A stretch of 25,070 bases of DNA, from NCBI GenBank assembly GCA_004151065.3, contig NWUY0300059031.1:9960-35029 (forward strand). The letters are read 5' to 3'. The translations under genes and the position numbers were made by a program. The notes beneath the pieces are model-generated. The model was given only the letters and a program-made list of their open reading frames with translations. It did not search any database and was not told the DNA's origin. The stretch comes from Larix sibirica. Lineage: Eukaryota > Streptophyta > Pinopsida > Pinales > Pinaceae. Of this stretch, positions 1 through 9,018 are shown piece after piece. How positions within the stretch are numbered: position 1 is the stretch's first letter; each line of letters opens with the position of its first letter.

Positions 1-1
1 T

Positions 2-1297
2 TGGAAGGTGGGGGTTCTTACTGCTGTCATCAAGCACATGTCTCCTGATATAGCTAAAATTCGCAAGCTCGTTAGGCAGTCCAAGTGCTTGCAGGATAAG
101 ATGACAGCTAAAGAAAGTGCAACTTGGTTGGCAGTAATCAACCAAGAGGAGGCATTGGCCTGCCAGCAAAACCCTAATGCTTGTCCACCAACCGGTGCTG
201 CGGTGATAACACATTCCGGGTCTCTGACATTCAGCAGCAGCAGCGAGTATGATGTTGAAGGCTTTGAGGACGATCCAAATTCCATTTCTCCTAATATTGA
301 TGTGCAGGATTGGAAACCTCAAGACTTGGATCTCTTAAATTCCGAGGTACAAGAATGCAAACCACAAGACTTTGACCTCTTCAATATAGGCATTTCAAAT
401 GATAGAGTTTCATCTCTCCAGGTAGAAGATAACGTAAATTTTATCAGAAAGAGAAAGTTACCACAGGAACCTCCATTGGAAGATCATAAGGTTTATACAT
501 GCTCGCATGAGCAGTGTCCATATCACGACCGCCAGCTTGGATTTTTGGATCAGAGTTTAAGAAATGCCCATCAGTCTACTTGTGCATATAGAACAGATCT
601 GCAAGGTATGGGATTTCAGAGACCCGAAGCTCAAGAGAATAACTCCTTGTTTTGTTTGTCTACTGGGAAGCCCAACCAACTACCAGTTCAAGGAAAGGTG
701 AGTATTTTAGAACCTCAACAGAATAACTCCTTATTTTGTATGTCTACTGGAAAATCCGACCAGTTACAAGTTCAAGGAAAGGTGAGTATTTTTCCGTCTG
801 AGAAGGAAGGACAGACGGTATCCAATGGTACTGTGACTTTTAATCCTCTTAGCACCACAAGTTTGGCAATTCCAGGCAGTAGTCATCAGCCCATCAATGA
901 ATTACTTGCTTTATATGACAGTGATTCGCATCAGAATAAGACATCAACGCTGGGGAACCTTCAGCCGGTGAATGATCACAATCAACTTGAAGTGAACATG
1001 CACCCTGCTTCACAGGCTAGGGAAATTTTCAAAATTACACCTGATGATAACTTTTTTGGGCAAGGAGTTATGGCTGGAAACAATAGTAATGATTCTGGTT
1101 CAAGCATGCAGCAGGTAATGAGAGGGGGACTAAACCTTAATCAAAGCAGGGTTTATGATCAAGCTTTTATACACCATTGCCAGGAAATGAATGGAGACTT
1201 GAAATTTGTTTCCCCATATAATAACATTTCGATTGACTATGCAGTTCCAGAGACAGTCTCCAAATATGATAATTCGATTTGGTATTTTGGAGCATAA
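2..1297 (+). CDS. EIL: EIN3/EIL ethylene-signalling transcription factor, 5'-partial
   Basis: EIN3/EIL proteins are nuclear DNA-binding factors that switch on ethylene-response genes and are controlled by EBF F-box degradation; this role is family knowledge. The frame is open from base 2 (W-K-V) to TAA at 1295-1297, about 431 residues, against roughly 600 for a full member, so the N-terminus and most of the DNA-binding domain lie upstream. Visible residues 1 to about 55 match the end of that domain ([20 protein letters not shown], then [15 protein letters not shown] and NQEEAL). A basic RKRK stretch lies near residue 150. A conserved Cys/His block typical of the family (YTC..EQCPYHD..LGFLD, then H and C) covers about 164-195. 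The C-terminal half is Asn/Gln/Ser-rich, with an [10 protein letters not shown] motif near residue 300. No intron interrupts the visible part, as is usual for this family. Two in-frame repeats are described separately. The family call is secure; which paralogue it is cannot be told. Confidence 0.96.
   Translation, partial: WKVGVLTAVIKHMSPDIAKIRKLVRQSKCLQDKMTAKESATWLAVINQEEALACQQNPNACPPTGAAVITHSGSLTFSSSSEYDVEGFEDDPNSISPNIDVQDWKPQDLDLLNSEVQECKPQDFDLFNIGISNDRVSSLQVEDNVNFIRKRKLPQEPPLEDHKVYTCSHEQCPYHDRQLGFLDQSLRNAHQSTCAYRTDLQGMGFQRPEAQENNSLFCLSTGKPNQLPVQGKVSILEPQQNNSLFCMSTGKSDQLQVQGKVSIFPSEKEGQTVSNGTVTFNPLSTTSLAIPGSSHQPINELLALYDSDSHQNKTSTLGNLQPVNDHNQLEVNMHPASQAREIFKITPDDNFFGQGVMAGNNSNDSGSSMQQVMRGGLNLNQSRVYDQAFIHHCQEMNGDLKFVSPYNNISIDYAVPETVSKYDNSIWYFGA
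302..391 (+). repeat. 45-bp in-frame tandem duplication inside the EIL coding region
   Basis: Units 302-346 and 347-391 encode two diverged 15-residue copies with the shared pattern VQ-x-x-KPQD-[LF]-DL-[LF]-N. The unit is a multiple of three, so the frame is kept. It lies in the acidic linker between the DNA-binding domain and the Cys/His block. Confidence 0.8.
637..804 (+). repeat. 84-bp in-frame tandem duplication inside the EIL coding region
   Basis: Units 637-720 and 721-804 encode two 28-residue copies sharing NNSLFC[LM]STGK, then QL, then VQGKVSI. The copies are similar at DNA level, so the duplication is fairly recent compared with the 45-bp one. Each unit carries the splice-donor-like string AAAGGTGAGTATTTT (GT at 698 and 782) although the coding frame reads through both. 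Confidence 0.92.
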
Positions 1298-2215
1298 CAA
1301 AAGTTGAGTTATTATGAATGAAAATCTCAACATGGTACTTCTCAAGCTATGCTCTACAAGGACTCCTAATTTTATTATAGTCCCCGAATATTTGCATATT
1401 AAAAAATGTATGCAGTTCTGTATATTACAAGGTTGCTTTCCCAATCAAGTTAGAAGTTGCACTTCAGCACTTGTGCTTTAACTCCAACAGAGTACACAAT
1501 TCCTTGTACATTTTTAGTAGTTTGTTTTGGAAAGAAACAGTTGAGAAGTATGGTTTCTTTTACTTCTTTTCACCGTTAGAATTTAACGTGCAATATTCTC
1601 TTCTACTTCTGCTAACTATCATTTCGTTATTATTATATTAAATATTTGCACTCAATGGGTCTCTCTAACCTTTGTGACTGTTTTTGCTAAATTGTTGAAA
1701 CCAGATTTCTTAAAATATTGATTTTCTGCTTACTTATGTGTGTTGTTGAAGGTTTGATTATAATTGAATTGATTCAAATATAGCTCGTGAAGGTGTCAAG
1801 GTGCGCTCTCTCTTTATAAGAGCTAACTTGCTCTGATTCAGTGTAACGGAAATTTGTCAGATTTCCTTATGAAACTCGCATGTTTTTGTTTGTCTTAAAC
1901 TCTCAATTTAATTTTGTTTGACTATTTTTAGCAGCAATTAATACTACGTTAATTTGATATATAGACCGGGCTTCGATGATTTTAGGTATGTCTTTCTATT
2001 TCAAATACTTCGCTTAGTCTGTAGCTTATTCAATGTTACTTTAGGTACCTGGAAAATTTAGCTTACGCAGTAGTTTTTCAGGTCATGAATTTGCATGTCA
2101 TCTGCATACTAGATTCTGCATTTCACTATGCCTTTTATGCAGTGAGCAGGTATAGTGCCTTGCCCACTCAATGACACTGATTTAGAATTCATCAAACAGG
2201 AATAGACATCCCTCT
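1298..2215. other. 3' UTR and downstream AT-rich sequence, no gene seen
   Basis: This stretch follows the EIL stop codon. It must include the 3' UTR and cleavage site, but no polyadenylation signal stands out enough to place the transcript end. The antisense ORF at 1130-1444 overlaps the real coding region and shows no family signature. Nothing else is recognised. Confidence 0.6.
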
Positions 2216-2345
2216 GGGCTCACACCAACAATGATGTTTAAGCCATGTATTGATGAACCTCTGACCATGGAATTAAAGTTGGGCTCACACCAACAATGAA
2301 GTTTAAGCCATGTATTGATGAACCTCTGACCATGGAATTAAAGTG
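2216..2345. repeat. 65-bp tandem duplication
   Basis: Units 2216-2280 and 2281-2345 begin GGGCTCACACCAACAATGA and differ only at one internal base and the last base. Near identity points to a recent event. The small ORFs across it on both strands are by-products. Confidence 0.95.
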
Positions 2346-2475
2346 TGTTGCTATAGGGAAATATGAAACAAATCCTGCCAGAGGCAATACACTTTTTAAC
2401 TCAATTCTCTTTCTTTTACCTACCCATGCCATGCTGCAATTCAGATACCGAAGATTAATCACACAAATAACAGAA

Positions 2476-2710
2476 AAATAATTTATTTTTAAATTCACAA
2501 TCAAATCAAACACCAACAATAATTGATATCCAAAACTTCCTTTTTTTTATTAATTTTTTTAAACAAGACATCTATATGATATATTACATTCCATACAAAT
2601 AATTTATTTTTAAATTCACAGCCAAGTAAAACACCAACCATTAATATACAAAACTCCCTTTTTTTATTAATTTTTTTAAACAAAGGACGCTATGTGATGT
2701 TACATTCCAT
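2476..2710. repeat. About 120-bp imperfect tandem duplication, AT-rich
   Basis: Unit 1 is 2476-2596 and unit 2 is 2597-2710. Both start AAATAATTTATTTTTAAATT, run through a poly-T/ATTAATTTTTTTAAACAA tract and end TTACATTCCAT, with scattered substitutions and small indels. It is older than the 65-bp duplication beside it. Confidence 0.88.
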
Positions 2711-3016
2711 TTATCACTGACGAGGTATTAGTTTCCCATAAATTTTTGCCGTTTCCCAATGCCTGAAATTTTGAAGTTATCTTTCGCTTAGTCTGAAGCG
2801 GCGGCTGACTGATGACGGCCTTGTTGTTTTCAATACTTTGGGGTTTGAGTCTGTTGGTCTGACCACTCTACACCTCTTTGTTGTAAGCCTGAAAAACTCC
2901 TGCACCTACCCCGATATCTTTTGTCTTCATCTTCGGGCTGTTGTCTCAGTTGAAACCTGCTAATTTCTGGCGGCTGTGGCAGTCTGCACATTTCATTTCT
3001 GACGGTTAGGAAGTTG

Positions 3017-3066
3017 CTAGCATTGGATGCATTGATATCAACTAGCATTGTATGCATTGATATCCA
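3017..3066. repeat. 25-bp tandem duplication
   Basis: Units 3017-3041 and 3042-3066 read CTAGCATTG[GT]ATGCATTGATATC followed by two bases, with two mismatches. Confidence 0.9.
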
Positions 3067-3159
3067 CTCTCTAATGTTAACTTCTTTTGAATGATAGTAA
3101 AACATTGAGACTATATATTTATACTGAACATGAATTACCTGCAAGATTTTGTGCAAACA

Positions 3160-3352
3160 ATATAACTGACATCAATACGGTTATATACAGTTATTGCACA
3201 TATTTGAAGAGAAGCAAAGAATATATCAAGTCGAGTAAAACAGCAAGAACAAGAGATATAACTGACATCAACACGTTTATCTACAGTTATTGCACATATT
3301 TGCAAGAGAAGCAAAGAATATATCAAGTCGAGTAAAACAGCAAGAACAAGAG
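3160..3352. repeat. 96/97-bp tandem duplication
   Basis: Unit 1 is 3160-3255 and unit 2 is 3256-3352. Both start ATATAACTGACATCAA and end CAGCAAGAACAAGAG. Unit 2 has one extra C and a few substitutions. Short ORFs on both strands here follow from the repeat and are not taken as genes. Confidence 0.93.
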
Positions 3353-3640
3353 AAACACATATAAACTCACTGAAACCTGTATGTAGGAAGAGAAGAAAAG
3401 ACCTTTGAAGCTACAGAGCCAGGAAAGAGGGAATGTAAGGAAGGATATATGAAACTAGATGTGGAAAAGCCCATACCAACCGTAGTTTGAAAGGCATCAA
3501 AAGCTTCTTTCACTGGCTTTTCCTAATTCTGTGCCAGGTAGGGAATCTATTCTTTTTCCTTCTTTTTGAGCTTGCATTTTTTCATTTCATTCTTTCATAA
3601 TACCAAAATCCCTTTTTAACTATTTAAACTTTAACTAAAG
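3353..3640. other. No gene or repeat recognised
   Basis: AT-rich sequence between two local duplications. No ORF with a family signature and no RNA gene is seen. Confidence 0.5.
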
Positions 3641-3966
3641 CAATGCTATCATTTTTGAAAAAATTAAATTAAAAGGCCTTTCAAATGATTCATATAGGTT
3701 TATTTGATAGAATTCACCACTGGGAAATAATGCTCAGAGCTAAAACCGCCCCGAATTTGTGCAGCCCTGATTTCATGCAAAGAATCGAGAGTTTTGAGTA
3801 ACCAAAGCAAAAATCAATGCATCATTTTTACTAAAATTTAAATTAAAAGACCATTCAAATGATTACTATAGATTTACTTGATAGAATTCATCACTGAGTT
3901 AATGCTCACAAGAGCTAAAACCACCCGAAATTTGTGCAGTTCTGATTTCATGCAAAAAATAGAGTC
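3641..3966. repeat. About 170-bp diverged tandem duplication
   Basis: Unit 1 is 3641-3814 and unit 2 is 3815-3966. Shared blocks in order are CAATGC..ATCATTTTT, AAATTAAAAG, TTCAAATGATT, TTGATAGAATTCA, AGAGCTAAAACC, AATTTGTGCAG and CTGATTTCATGCAAA. Several indels make it one of the oldest duplications in this flank. Confidence 0.85.
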
Positions 3967-4700
3967 TCAACTCGTAGAACTCCAAAAATCTTCCTCACTT
4001 CTCGTAAGCACTGTATAAAAAAACTACATAAATATTAAAAAAAATCTAACACCAACTTTAGAAAACCGCCCCAAAACATAGCAACTTGATAAAATTCTCG
4101 AGACAATGGTTTTGTGAATGTTTAGTGTTTTAGGTGGGGCACATGCCCAATGGGAAGGCCAAATCTAGCGCTCAGAGCTGTAATAAGGGAAGACGACAGC
4201 TCCACAGAATTTGAAATCCGAAATGCTTTTCCAGGGTCAATGCCAGTGAACAAACCCTTCTCCATCCTATGCCAGAAATCCGCTCATCAAGCGCTGGAAT
4301 GCGTAGGCTTCTACGCATTCGGCGCCAACGCCAGTAAACAAACCCTTCCCTACCATATATGACCACTTCACTCACTCCAAATACTTTAGTTAAAACGAAA
4401 TGTCGGATGGACGAGGGAGAGTACAATCACGGGCTACATATTTCAAAATTTTCCAACAATAGTAGATACAACGATTCACCTTAGACCCAATCTCAAATCT
4501 CAAAGGACAAAGACTCAAACAACCATTTTTGCCAAAATCCTTCCGTAAGAACTACAAACAACCAGTGTTTGCATCGGGGAAATATCCACAATGACAGAGT
4601 TGGTCACAAAGTTCACATTTGAATGAGAGACACATGGCTTATTCGCCTTTTCACTTGTCCCATGTGTTAGTTCATGCATTAGAGGGTAAGCACTCAAGAA
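3967..4700. other. No gene recognised; dispersed 19-bp repeat and a hairpin
   Basis: The part from about 4130 to 4360 looks less AT-rich than its surroundings. A 19-20-bp motif GCCAGT[GA]AACAAACCCTTC occurs at 4242-4260 and again at 4330-4348. ORFs on either strand (for example 4150-4362) show no family signature and are not called as genes. Confidence 0.45.
4291..4325. other. Perfect 10-bp inverted repeat with 4-nt loop (hairpin)
   Basis: GAATGCGTAG (4297-4306), loop GCTT, CTACGCATTC (4311-4320). Outside it, GCGC at 4291-4294 can pair with GCGC at 4322-4325 across a small asymmetric internal loop. The role is unknown. It is not followed by a T-tract and has no link to a recognised gene. Confidence 0.75.
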
Positions 4701-4748
4701 TGCTAAACAATACACCTCGAACAGTGCTAAACACTACACCTCGAACTG
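4701..4748. repeat. 24-bp tandem duplication
   Basis: Units 4701-4724 and 4725-4748 read TGCTAAACA[AC]TACACCTCGAAC then two bases, with two mismatches. Confidence 0.9.
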
Positions 4749-4900
4749 CTATGGTGTTGGTTTTGCTTGTCATTATTGCCAGCGAAGCTAAAGGGCTGAA
4801 CTGGGAGATAGACTTTTATATCTGGAATTTTCAGAGCCAGTTGACTTTCAGCCTCCGTCCGATTGAAATTAAATTGTATCTTTTGCTTTGGTGGAAACAA

Positions 4901-4999
4901 GGTAGGGAATGTATTTCTGAAGGAACAAGTTTTTTGTTTTTGAAAAAAAGGTAGGGAATGTATTCAATTTTCTTTTTGAAAATAGGCAGGGAATGTATT
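4901..4999. repeat. Three spaced copies of a 15-bp motif
   Basis: GG[TC]AGGGAATGTATT occurs at 4901-4915, 4950-4964 and 4985-4999, separated by T-rich and A-rich spacers of unequal length. This looks like a degraded tandem array. No spacer conservation suggests a CRISPR-like structure. Confidence 0.7.
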
Positions 5000-5040
5000 T
5001 ATAAGTATAAAATGAAGAATTCAGCCAAAGACCATCCACA

Positions 5041-5160
5041 TAATGAATATAAATACCAGATATATTTGAGAAAACTCACATAATGAATATAAATACCAGA
5101 TATATTTGAGAAAACTTACATAATGAATATAAATACCAGATATATTTGAGAAAACTCAAT
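5041..5160. repeat. 40-bp unit repeated three times in tandem
   Basis: Units 5041-5080, 5081-5120 and 5121-5160 all begin TAATGAATATAAATACCAGA and are almost identical. The bases CACA precede unit 1 and end unit 1, which could be the microhomology that seeded the array. Confidence 0.97.
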
Positions 5161-5189
5161 ATGAGAAAAATTTAGCATAAAGATGAAGT

Positions 5190-5347
5190 CTATGCTTTGC
5201 TCTTTTCTTCTTAGCTATAAAATGCCAATACAAAGAAATGGGTACTCACTATTGAGTTGCCATGGAGCCTATGCTTTGCTCTTTTCTTTCTTAGCTGTAA
5301 AATGCCAATACAAAGAACTGGGCACTCACTATTGAGTTGCCATGGAC
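5190..5347. repeat. 79-bp tandem duplication
   Basis: Units 5190-5268 and 5269-5347 start CTATGCTTTGCTCTTTTCTT and end TTGAGTTGCCATGGA, with a few substitutions and one extra T in unit 2. Confidence 0.94.
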
Positions 5348-5529
5348 ACTATGGTTAGTACAAATGTTATAAGGTCTCTTACTTCCTATATTTACCCTCA
5401 ATATTCACTTTTAGATGCTTTGTTCAACCATGGAACAATGTACAATAAGAACGGAACCCTTTCTTTTCCTAGTGGCCTAGTTTTTAACATAGCCTTATAG
5501 GGTTTTTACATGAATCCACCCCCAATTAA

Positions 5530-6157
5530 TGTTAGGGTTTTGGATCCTCTAGAATATTCTTGAAAGTCATGTCACTAGCTCCACATTACTTGGACCCCCA
5601 AGTAATGTGCACTGACATAACTTCCACTCAATATCATCTGCTAACTACACCTAAGCTTGTGGTGCAAGTCCTCTATGGTAGGTAGTGTAGTGTTCTTTAA
5701 CTCTTAAACTTAGAATACAAGCAGGTATATAGAGATTGATAATGTGAGAAACTAGAGATTATAATGTAGAATAACAAAACACAAAGACAATTGAGATAAA
5801 ATGCTAGAGAATAAACCCTTGTAGTATTATAATCCAATAAAAAACAATGTCCACTTGCCTATTAAGGCTAGGCGACCTTTCACTTAAGCCAAGCTCCAAA
5901 TACCAAAATATTTGACAAAACAATCCATAACCTCCTAGTTCTCTAAATAGACTTTCAATATCCAAAACCCTAACTACTTGTGGCCTCATAATTAATGAGT
6001 ACCAACTACCCAATGGGCCTTAATTAAGAGATTTTTTTTACATCAATTAATTATCCACTACTATCTAATCGACCTTATTCAAAGAACATGGCAGCATACA
6101 TTAATTGATTAAATACTATGTAGCCTAAAGTAGAGAGGTTATGGTAGGATCCTAACA
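5530..6157 (-). repeat. Candidate 3' LTR of gypsy element 1
   Basis: The segment starts TGTTAGGG and ends TCCTAACA, a 7-bp TG...CA terminal inverted repeat, and lies directly against a polypurine tract on its right. At 628 bp it is a normal LTR length. There is no second copy in the window to compare, so the left boundary in particular rests only on the terminal match. The bases before it (5525-5529) are ATTAA, and no matching target duplication was found at the far end. Confidence 0.5.
5582..5609. other. Perfect 12-bp inverted repeat with 4-nt loop inside the candidate LTR
   Basis: CACATTACTTGG (5582-5593), loop ACCC, CCAAGTAATGTG (5598-5609). In the retrotransposon transcript direction it lies about 50-80 nt before the 3' end of the LTR, where R/U5 structures are found in some elements. 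A function is not shown. Confidence 0.8.
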
Positions 6158-6171
6158 TGCCCTTCTCTTTC
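6158..6171 (-). promoter_or_regulatory. Polypurine tract of gypsy element 1
   Basis: On the minus strand this is a purine run (GAAAGAGAAGGGCA) ending at the TGTTAGGATCC start of the candidate LTR. Such a tract primes plus-strand DNA synthesis in LTR retrotransposons. Confidence 0.6.
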
Positions 6172-7034
6172 TAGAGTAATGTTGTCATCAAGGGTAAAAG
6201 TGAGAAAATTGTTGTAGAATCCCGATGGATTTCCATGTGGCATCTTTTGGTTGCATATCTTTCAACTAGATCAAGACTTCTTTGATATGCGCTTACATAA
6301 ATAATTCTCTCTAGTATCCAATACTGCTTCCAACTAGAGCCAAATGGAGCCTCCTTCATCAAGTTCTAGTAACTTGGTCTGCACTTTACAATTTGATTGC
6401 ACAACCTCTTTGAGACAATACACATGAAAGACCGGAGGGATCTTGGAGTGATCTAGAAAATCTAATTTGTAGGACACATGTTCATTGCGTTGTATGATCT
6501 TGTAGGGTCCATAGAACTTTGATGCTAGTTTTCGATGGAGGTTGTTTTCGAGTGATGTTTATTTATAAGGTTAAAGTTGAAGAAACACATAATCCTCTTA
6601 TGCAAATGCACGCTTTAAGCAATATTGATCCACCTGTTGTTTCATTATATTTTAAGCCATAACCAAATTGTCCTTAAGTGTGCATAGAATACCATCTCTA
6701 GTGCAAAGTGTGCTATCCACTACCTAAACCTTGGAAGTGTTTGTGAAATAGGAAACCACAAACAAGGGATTTTGGCCATATACGGCTTCATATGGTGTCA
6801 TTTTGGTAGCTCCATGATAAGTGGTATTATATCACCATTTTGCAAGAGGAATCCAACGCACTCATCGGCGTGGCATTTTCAAAGAGAAGCATCTCAAATA
6901 GGTTTCTAAAGACTCATTGGTTGCTTATGTTTGACAATATGTTAAGGGTTGATAAGCCGTGTTGAGTTTCCACTGAGTACCTTAGGCTTTAGATAGCTAC
7001 CAAAAGTTGCTCGTGACTGTAGGGTCCCAATCAC
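6172..7034 (-). pseudogene. Gypsy element 1 integrase, C-terminal two thirds, broken
   Basis: Integrase inserts the retrotransposon cDNA into chromosomes. On the minus strand one reads, from right to left, a core-domain segment starting SDWDPT..SNFW (second catalytic Asp at 7030-7032), then GTQ and TAY, later NTTYHGATKMTPYEAVYGQ (near 6830-6775), then a tail with LKDNLVMA, MKQQVDQ, and a GPY/F-type segment K-FYGPYKIIQRNEHVSYKLD (near 6530-6460) with FHV-x-CLKE. A chromodomain-like end carrying DATW lies near 6240-6170. The codon expected to hold the catalytic Glu of the DD35E triad is TAA (6925-6927). Other stops are scattered. The zinc-binding N-terminus and the first catalytic Asp are missing, replaced by the segment at 7032-7437. 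Confidence 0.85.
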
Positions 7035-7437
7035 TAGTACATGTGCACATTTTTCCCATGGACAATCGTTTCTATTGCAACACTTGTGCGTTTCTATAGC
7101 GGCAAACATGACCCCATTTTTTCGTGGAACACTTTTCGTCGCTGTAGCAACACTTTAAAACGTTCGTTGTTATAGCGACAAGAAAGACACGACACGTGGC
7201 GTGTGTGGATTATGTTTAAACTACCAAAAAATGTCACTATTACGACTGTAAGCCATTGCTATAGCAACAGTTTCTCGTTGCTATAGCCAGTATTAGAAAG
7301 TGAAACTCTCTTATGAGAAGAGGATTATTCCCCTAGAATAGTATGCCCAACCATGAGGGGAACAAGTTGGAGCAACAAGGAAAAACTAAAAACTGAATCA
7401 TTTTTCCTTTTACCACCAAAATGATTGTCAAGTAGTG
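7032..7437. mobile_element. CACTA-end-like segment rich in GTTGCTATAGC motifs
   Basis: The segment starts CACTAGTAC and ends AAGTAGTG, so both ends carry CACTA/TAGTG. Between them are six or more copies, in both orientations, of a motif near GTTGCTATAGC, including the perfect palindrome TTGCTATAGCAA at 7256-7267. Short subterminal repeats in both directions are typical of CACTA transposons. The flanking triplets differ (AAT at left, AAG at right) and the termini agree for only about five bases, so the right end is uncertain. It sits exactly where the first part of the gypsy integrase should be. It could instead be a fragment of a larger element. Confidence 0.4.
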
Positions 7438-9018
7438 AAGCTAGCAAATGCTACATACTACCAGAAATCAATGAGTCTTCAACCAATTTATGATATCATC
7501 AATCATCTAACATCCACGTAGGCAACGCAACCAGAAAATCACAAGTTGGTTCATTACCTATTAAAAATGCTAGCAATTTCATTGAGATGAAGGCCACATT
7601 TCCCATATAAAATCCTTCAATCAAGCCACCAAAGGGTCATTGCACCTCTGGTATAATAATGAGCTCCTTTAAATCACAATATGACTCTCACAATCCAAGT
7701 TACACACACACACACAAAGACTAAACTTGTTAAACCATGTGGATTATACTCCATTATATTTTTTCCTGGGATTGAGAGATTCTGGGATTTAGATATGGGT
7801 GTTATGTCTCAATTGCATGAAAAATGGCCATCATCTTTTTTCATATGTAGATTGGTCCAAAATTTGATCGTATCATTGTTTATTGGTGAAGGCCAAAGGG
7901 CATCCTTCTTGCATCGATACTGCTCCAAGACCTCTCTTAGAGGCATCATATTATAAGACAACAGTGTTAGTGAAATCGTGCATTTCCAATATTGGAGGAA
8001 TGCACATGGTCTCCTTAAAGGTTGGGAAGGACTGCTTAGCTTCTTCACTCTTGACAAAGGCATTCTTTTTTAGCAAGGAAGTTAAAGGAGCTGCAATTTT
8101 TTCACAACTTTTCACAAACTTTATGTAGTATCCTGTAAGTCCTAGGAAACCACACAACTCTTTAGGGTCTTGGGGCGTGGCCAATCTTCCAGAAACACCA
8201 CTTTCTTTGGGTTTACTCATACTCCTCCTAACTCACAACGTGGCCCAATTATTCAACCTAGGAAACCCCAAAACCACATTCATAACATTTCACAAATAAT
8301 TGGTGGTCCCTCAATAATTTCAAGGCATGATCGACATGCTCTAGGTGGTCTTCTCATGTTGTGTTGTAGATCAATATATCATCAAATAAAACCAACATAA
8401 AATTGAGGAGGAAAGGTCATAAAATCTTATTCACGAGGCTCTGAAAGGTGAATGGAGCATTGAAAAGGCCAAAATGCATCACCAAAAACTCACAATGACC
8501 TTCATGTGTGTGGAAACTTTTCTTAGAGATGTTGGCCTCTTTCATCCTTATTTGGTGGTATATTGAGCAAAGGTTCAGTTTAATGAAAAACTTGGCTCTA
8601 TGAATCTCATCCAAAAGATTATCAATAACCAGGACATGAAATTCATATCATTAATAGTCACTCTTATTGAGAGCTTGTAAATCAAGACACATGCTCCAAG
8701 TGCCTTCCTTTTTCAATACCATAACCACTTGTAAGGAATAATGGCTTGTACTAGGGTGAATGATGCCAACCTACAACAACTCCTTAATGATATTTTCTAT
8801 TTCATTTTTTGCATGAAAGGGTGCCTATAAGGTTGTACATTGAGGGGTTGACTCCTTGGAATTAGTGGAATATGATGGTCATGCTCTCCATGGGATGGTG
8901 ATAAACCCTTGGGTGTTTTAAAAACCTATTTTTGTTTAGAGATAAATAGTTGAAAGTTAGGGTGAATGTCCTATGGGGGCGTGTCCACTACTTGTATGGC
9001 ATTGAATTGTGTAATAAT
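7438..9018 (-). pseudogene. Gypsy element 1 RT and partial RNase H, broken (copy 1)
   Basis: Reverse transcriptase and RNase H make the element's DNA copy in its capsid-like particle. On the minus strand, near 8940-8870, one sees FKTPKGLSPSHGEHDHHIPL, the usual start of the RT region. 8614-8417 gives RT fingers and palm ([38 protein letters not shown]). The catalytic motif LFDDILIY has its two Asp codons at 8378-8383. 8220-7951 gives thumb and connection (DPKELCGFLGLTGYYIKFVK, APLTSLLKK). RNase H begins YDASKRGLGAV near 7947, but after the STYEK Glu region the sequence diverges and the later catalytic residues are not found. There are many in-frame stops. The CACTA insertion at 9019 cuts it from its protease region. 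The final 130 bases before 7437 may be the RNase H-integrase linker. Confidence 0.9.

Noticed and set aside
1130-1444. Antisense ORF over the end of the EIL gene
   Set aside because: It overlaps a clearly conserved coding region on the other strand and has no signature of its own.
2830-3156. 108-codon minus-strand ORF with a Gln/Arg/Asp/Glu-rich stretch
   Set aside because: It spans one of the local tandem duplications, shows no recognisable domain and has no supporting neighbours. A real exon cannot be excluded but is not supported.
4150-4362. 70-codon plus-strand ORF and an overlapping 84-codon minus-strand ORF
   Set aside because: Both run over the hairpin and the 19-bp repeat, and no family signature was seen in either frame.
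5041-5160. CRISPR-like array
   Set aside because: The three 40-bp units are directly adjacent with no spacers, in a eukaryotic genome; this is a simple tandem repeat.
7702-7720. AC dinucleotide run as a regulatory or Z-DNA element
   Set aside because: Only about seven AC units inside a decayed gypsy gene; an ordinary short microsatellite.
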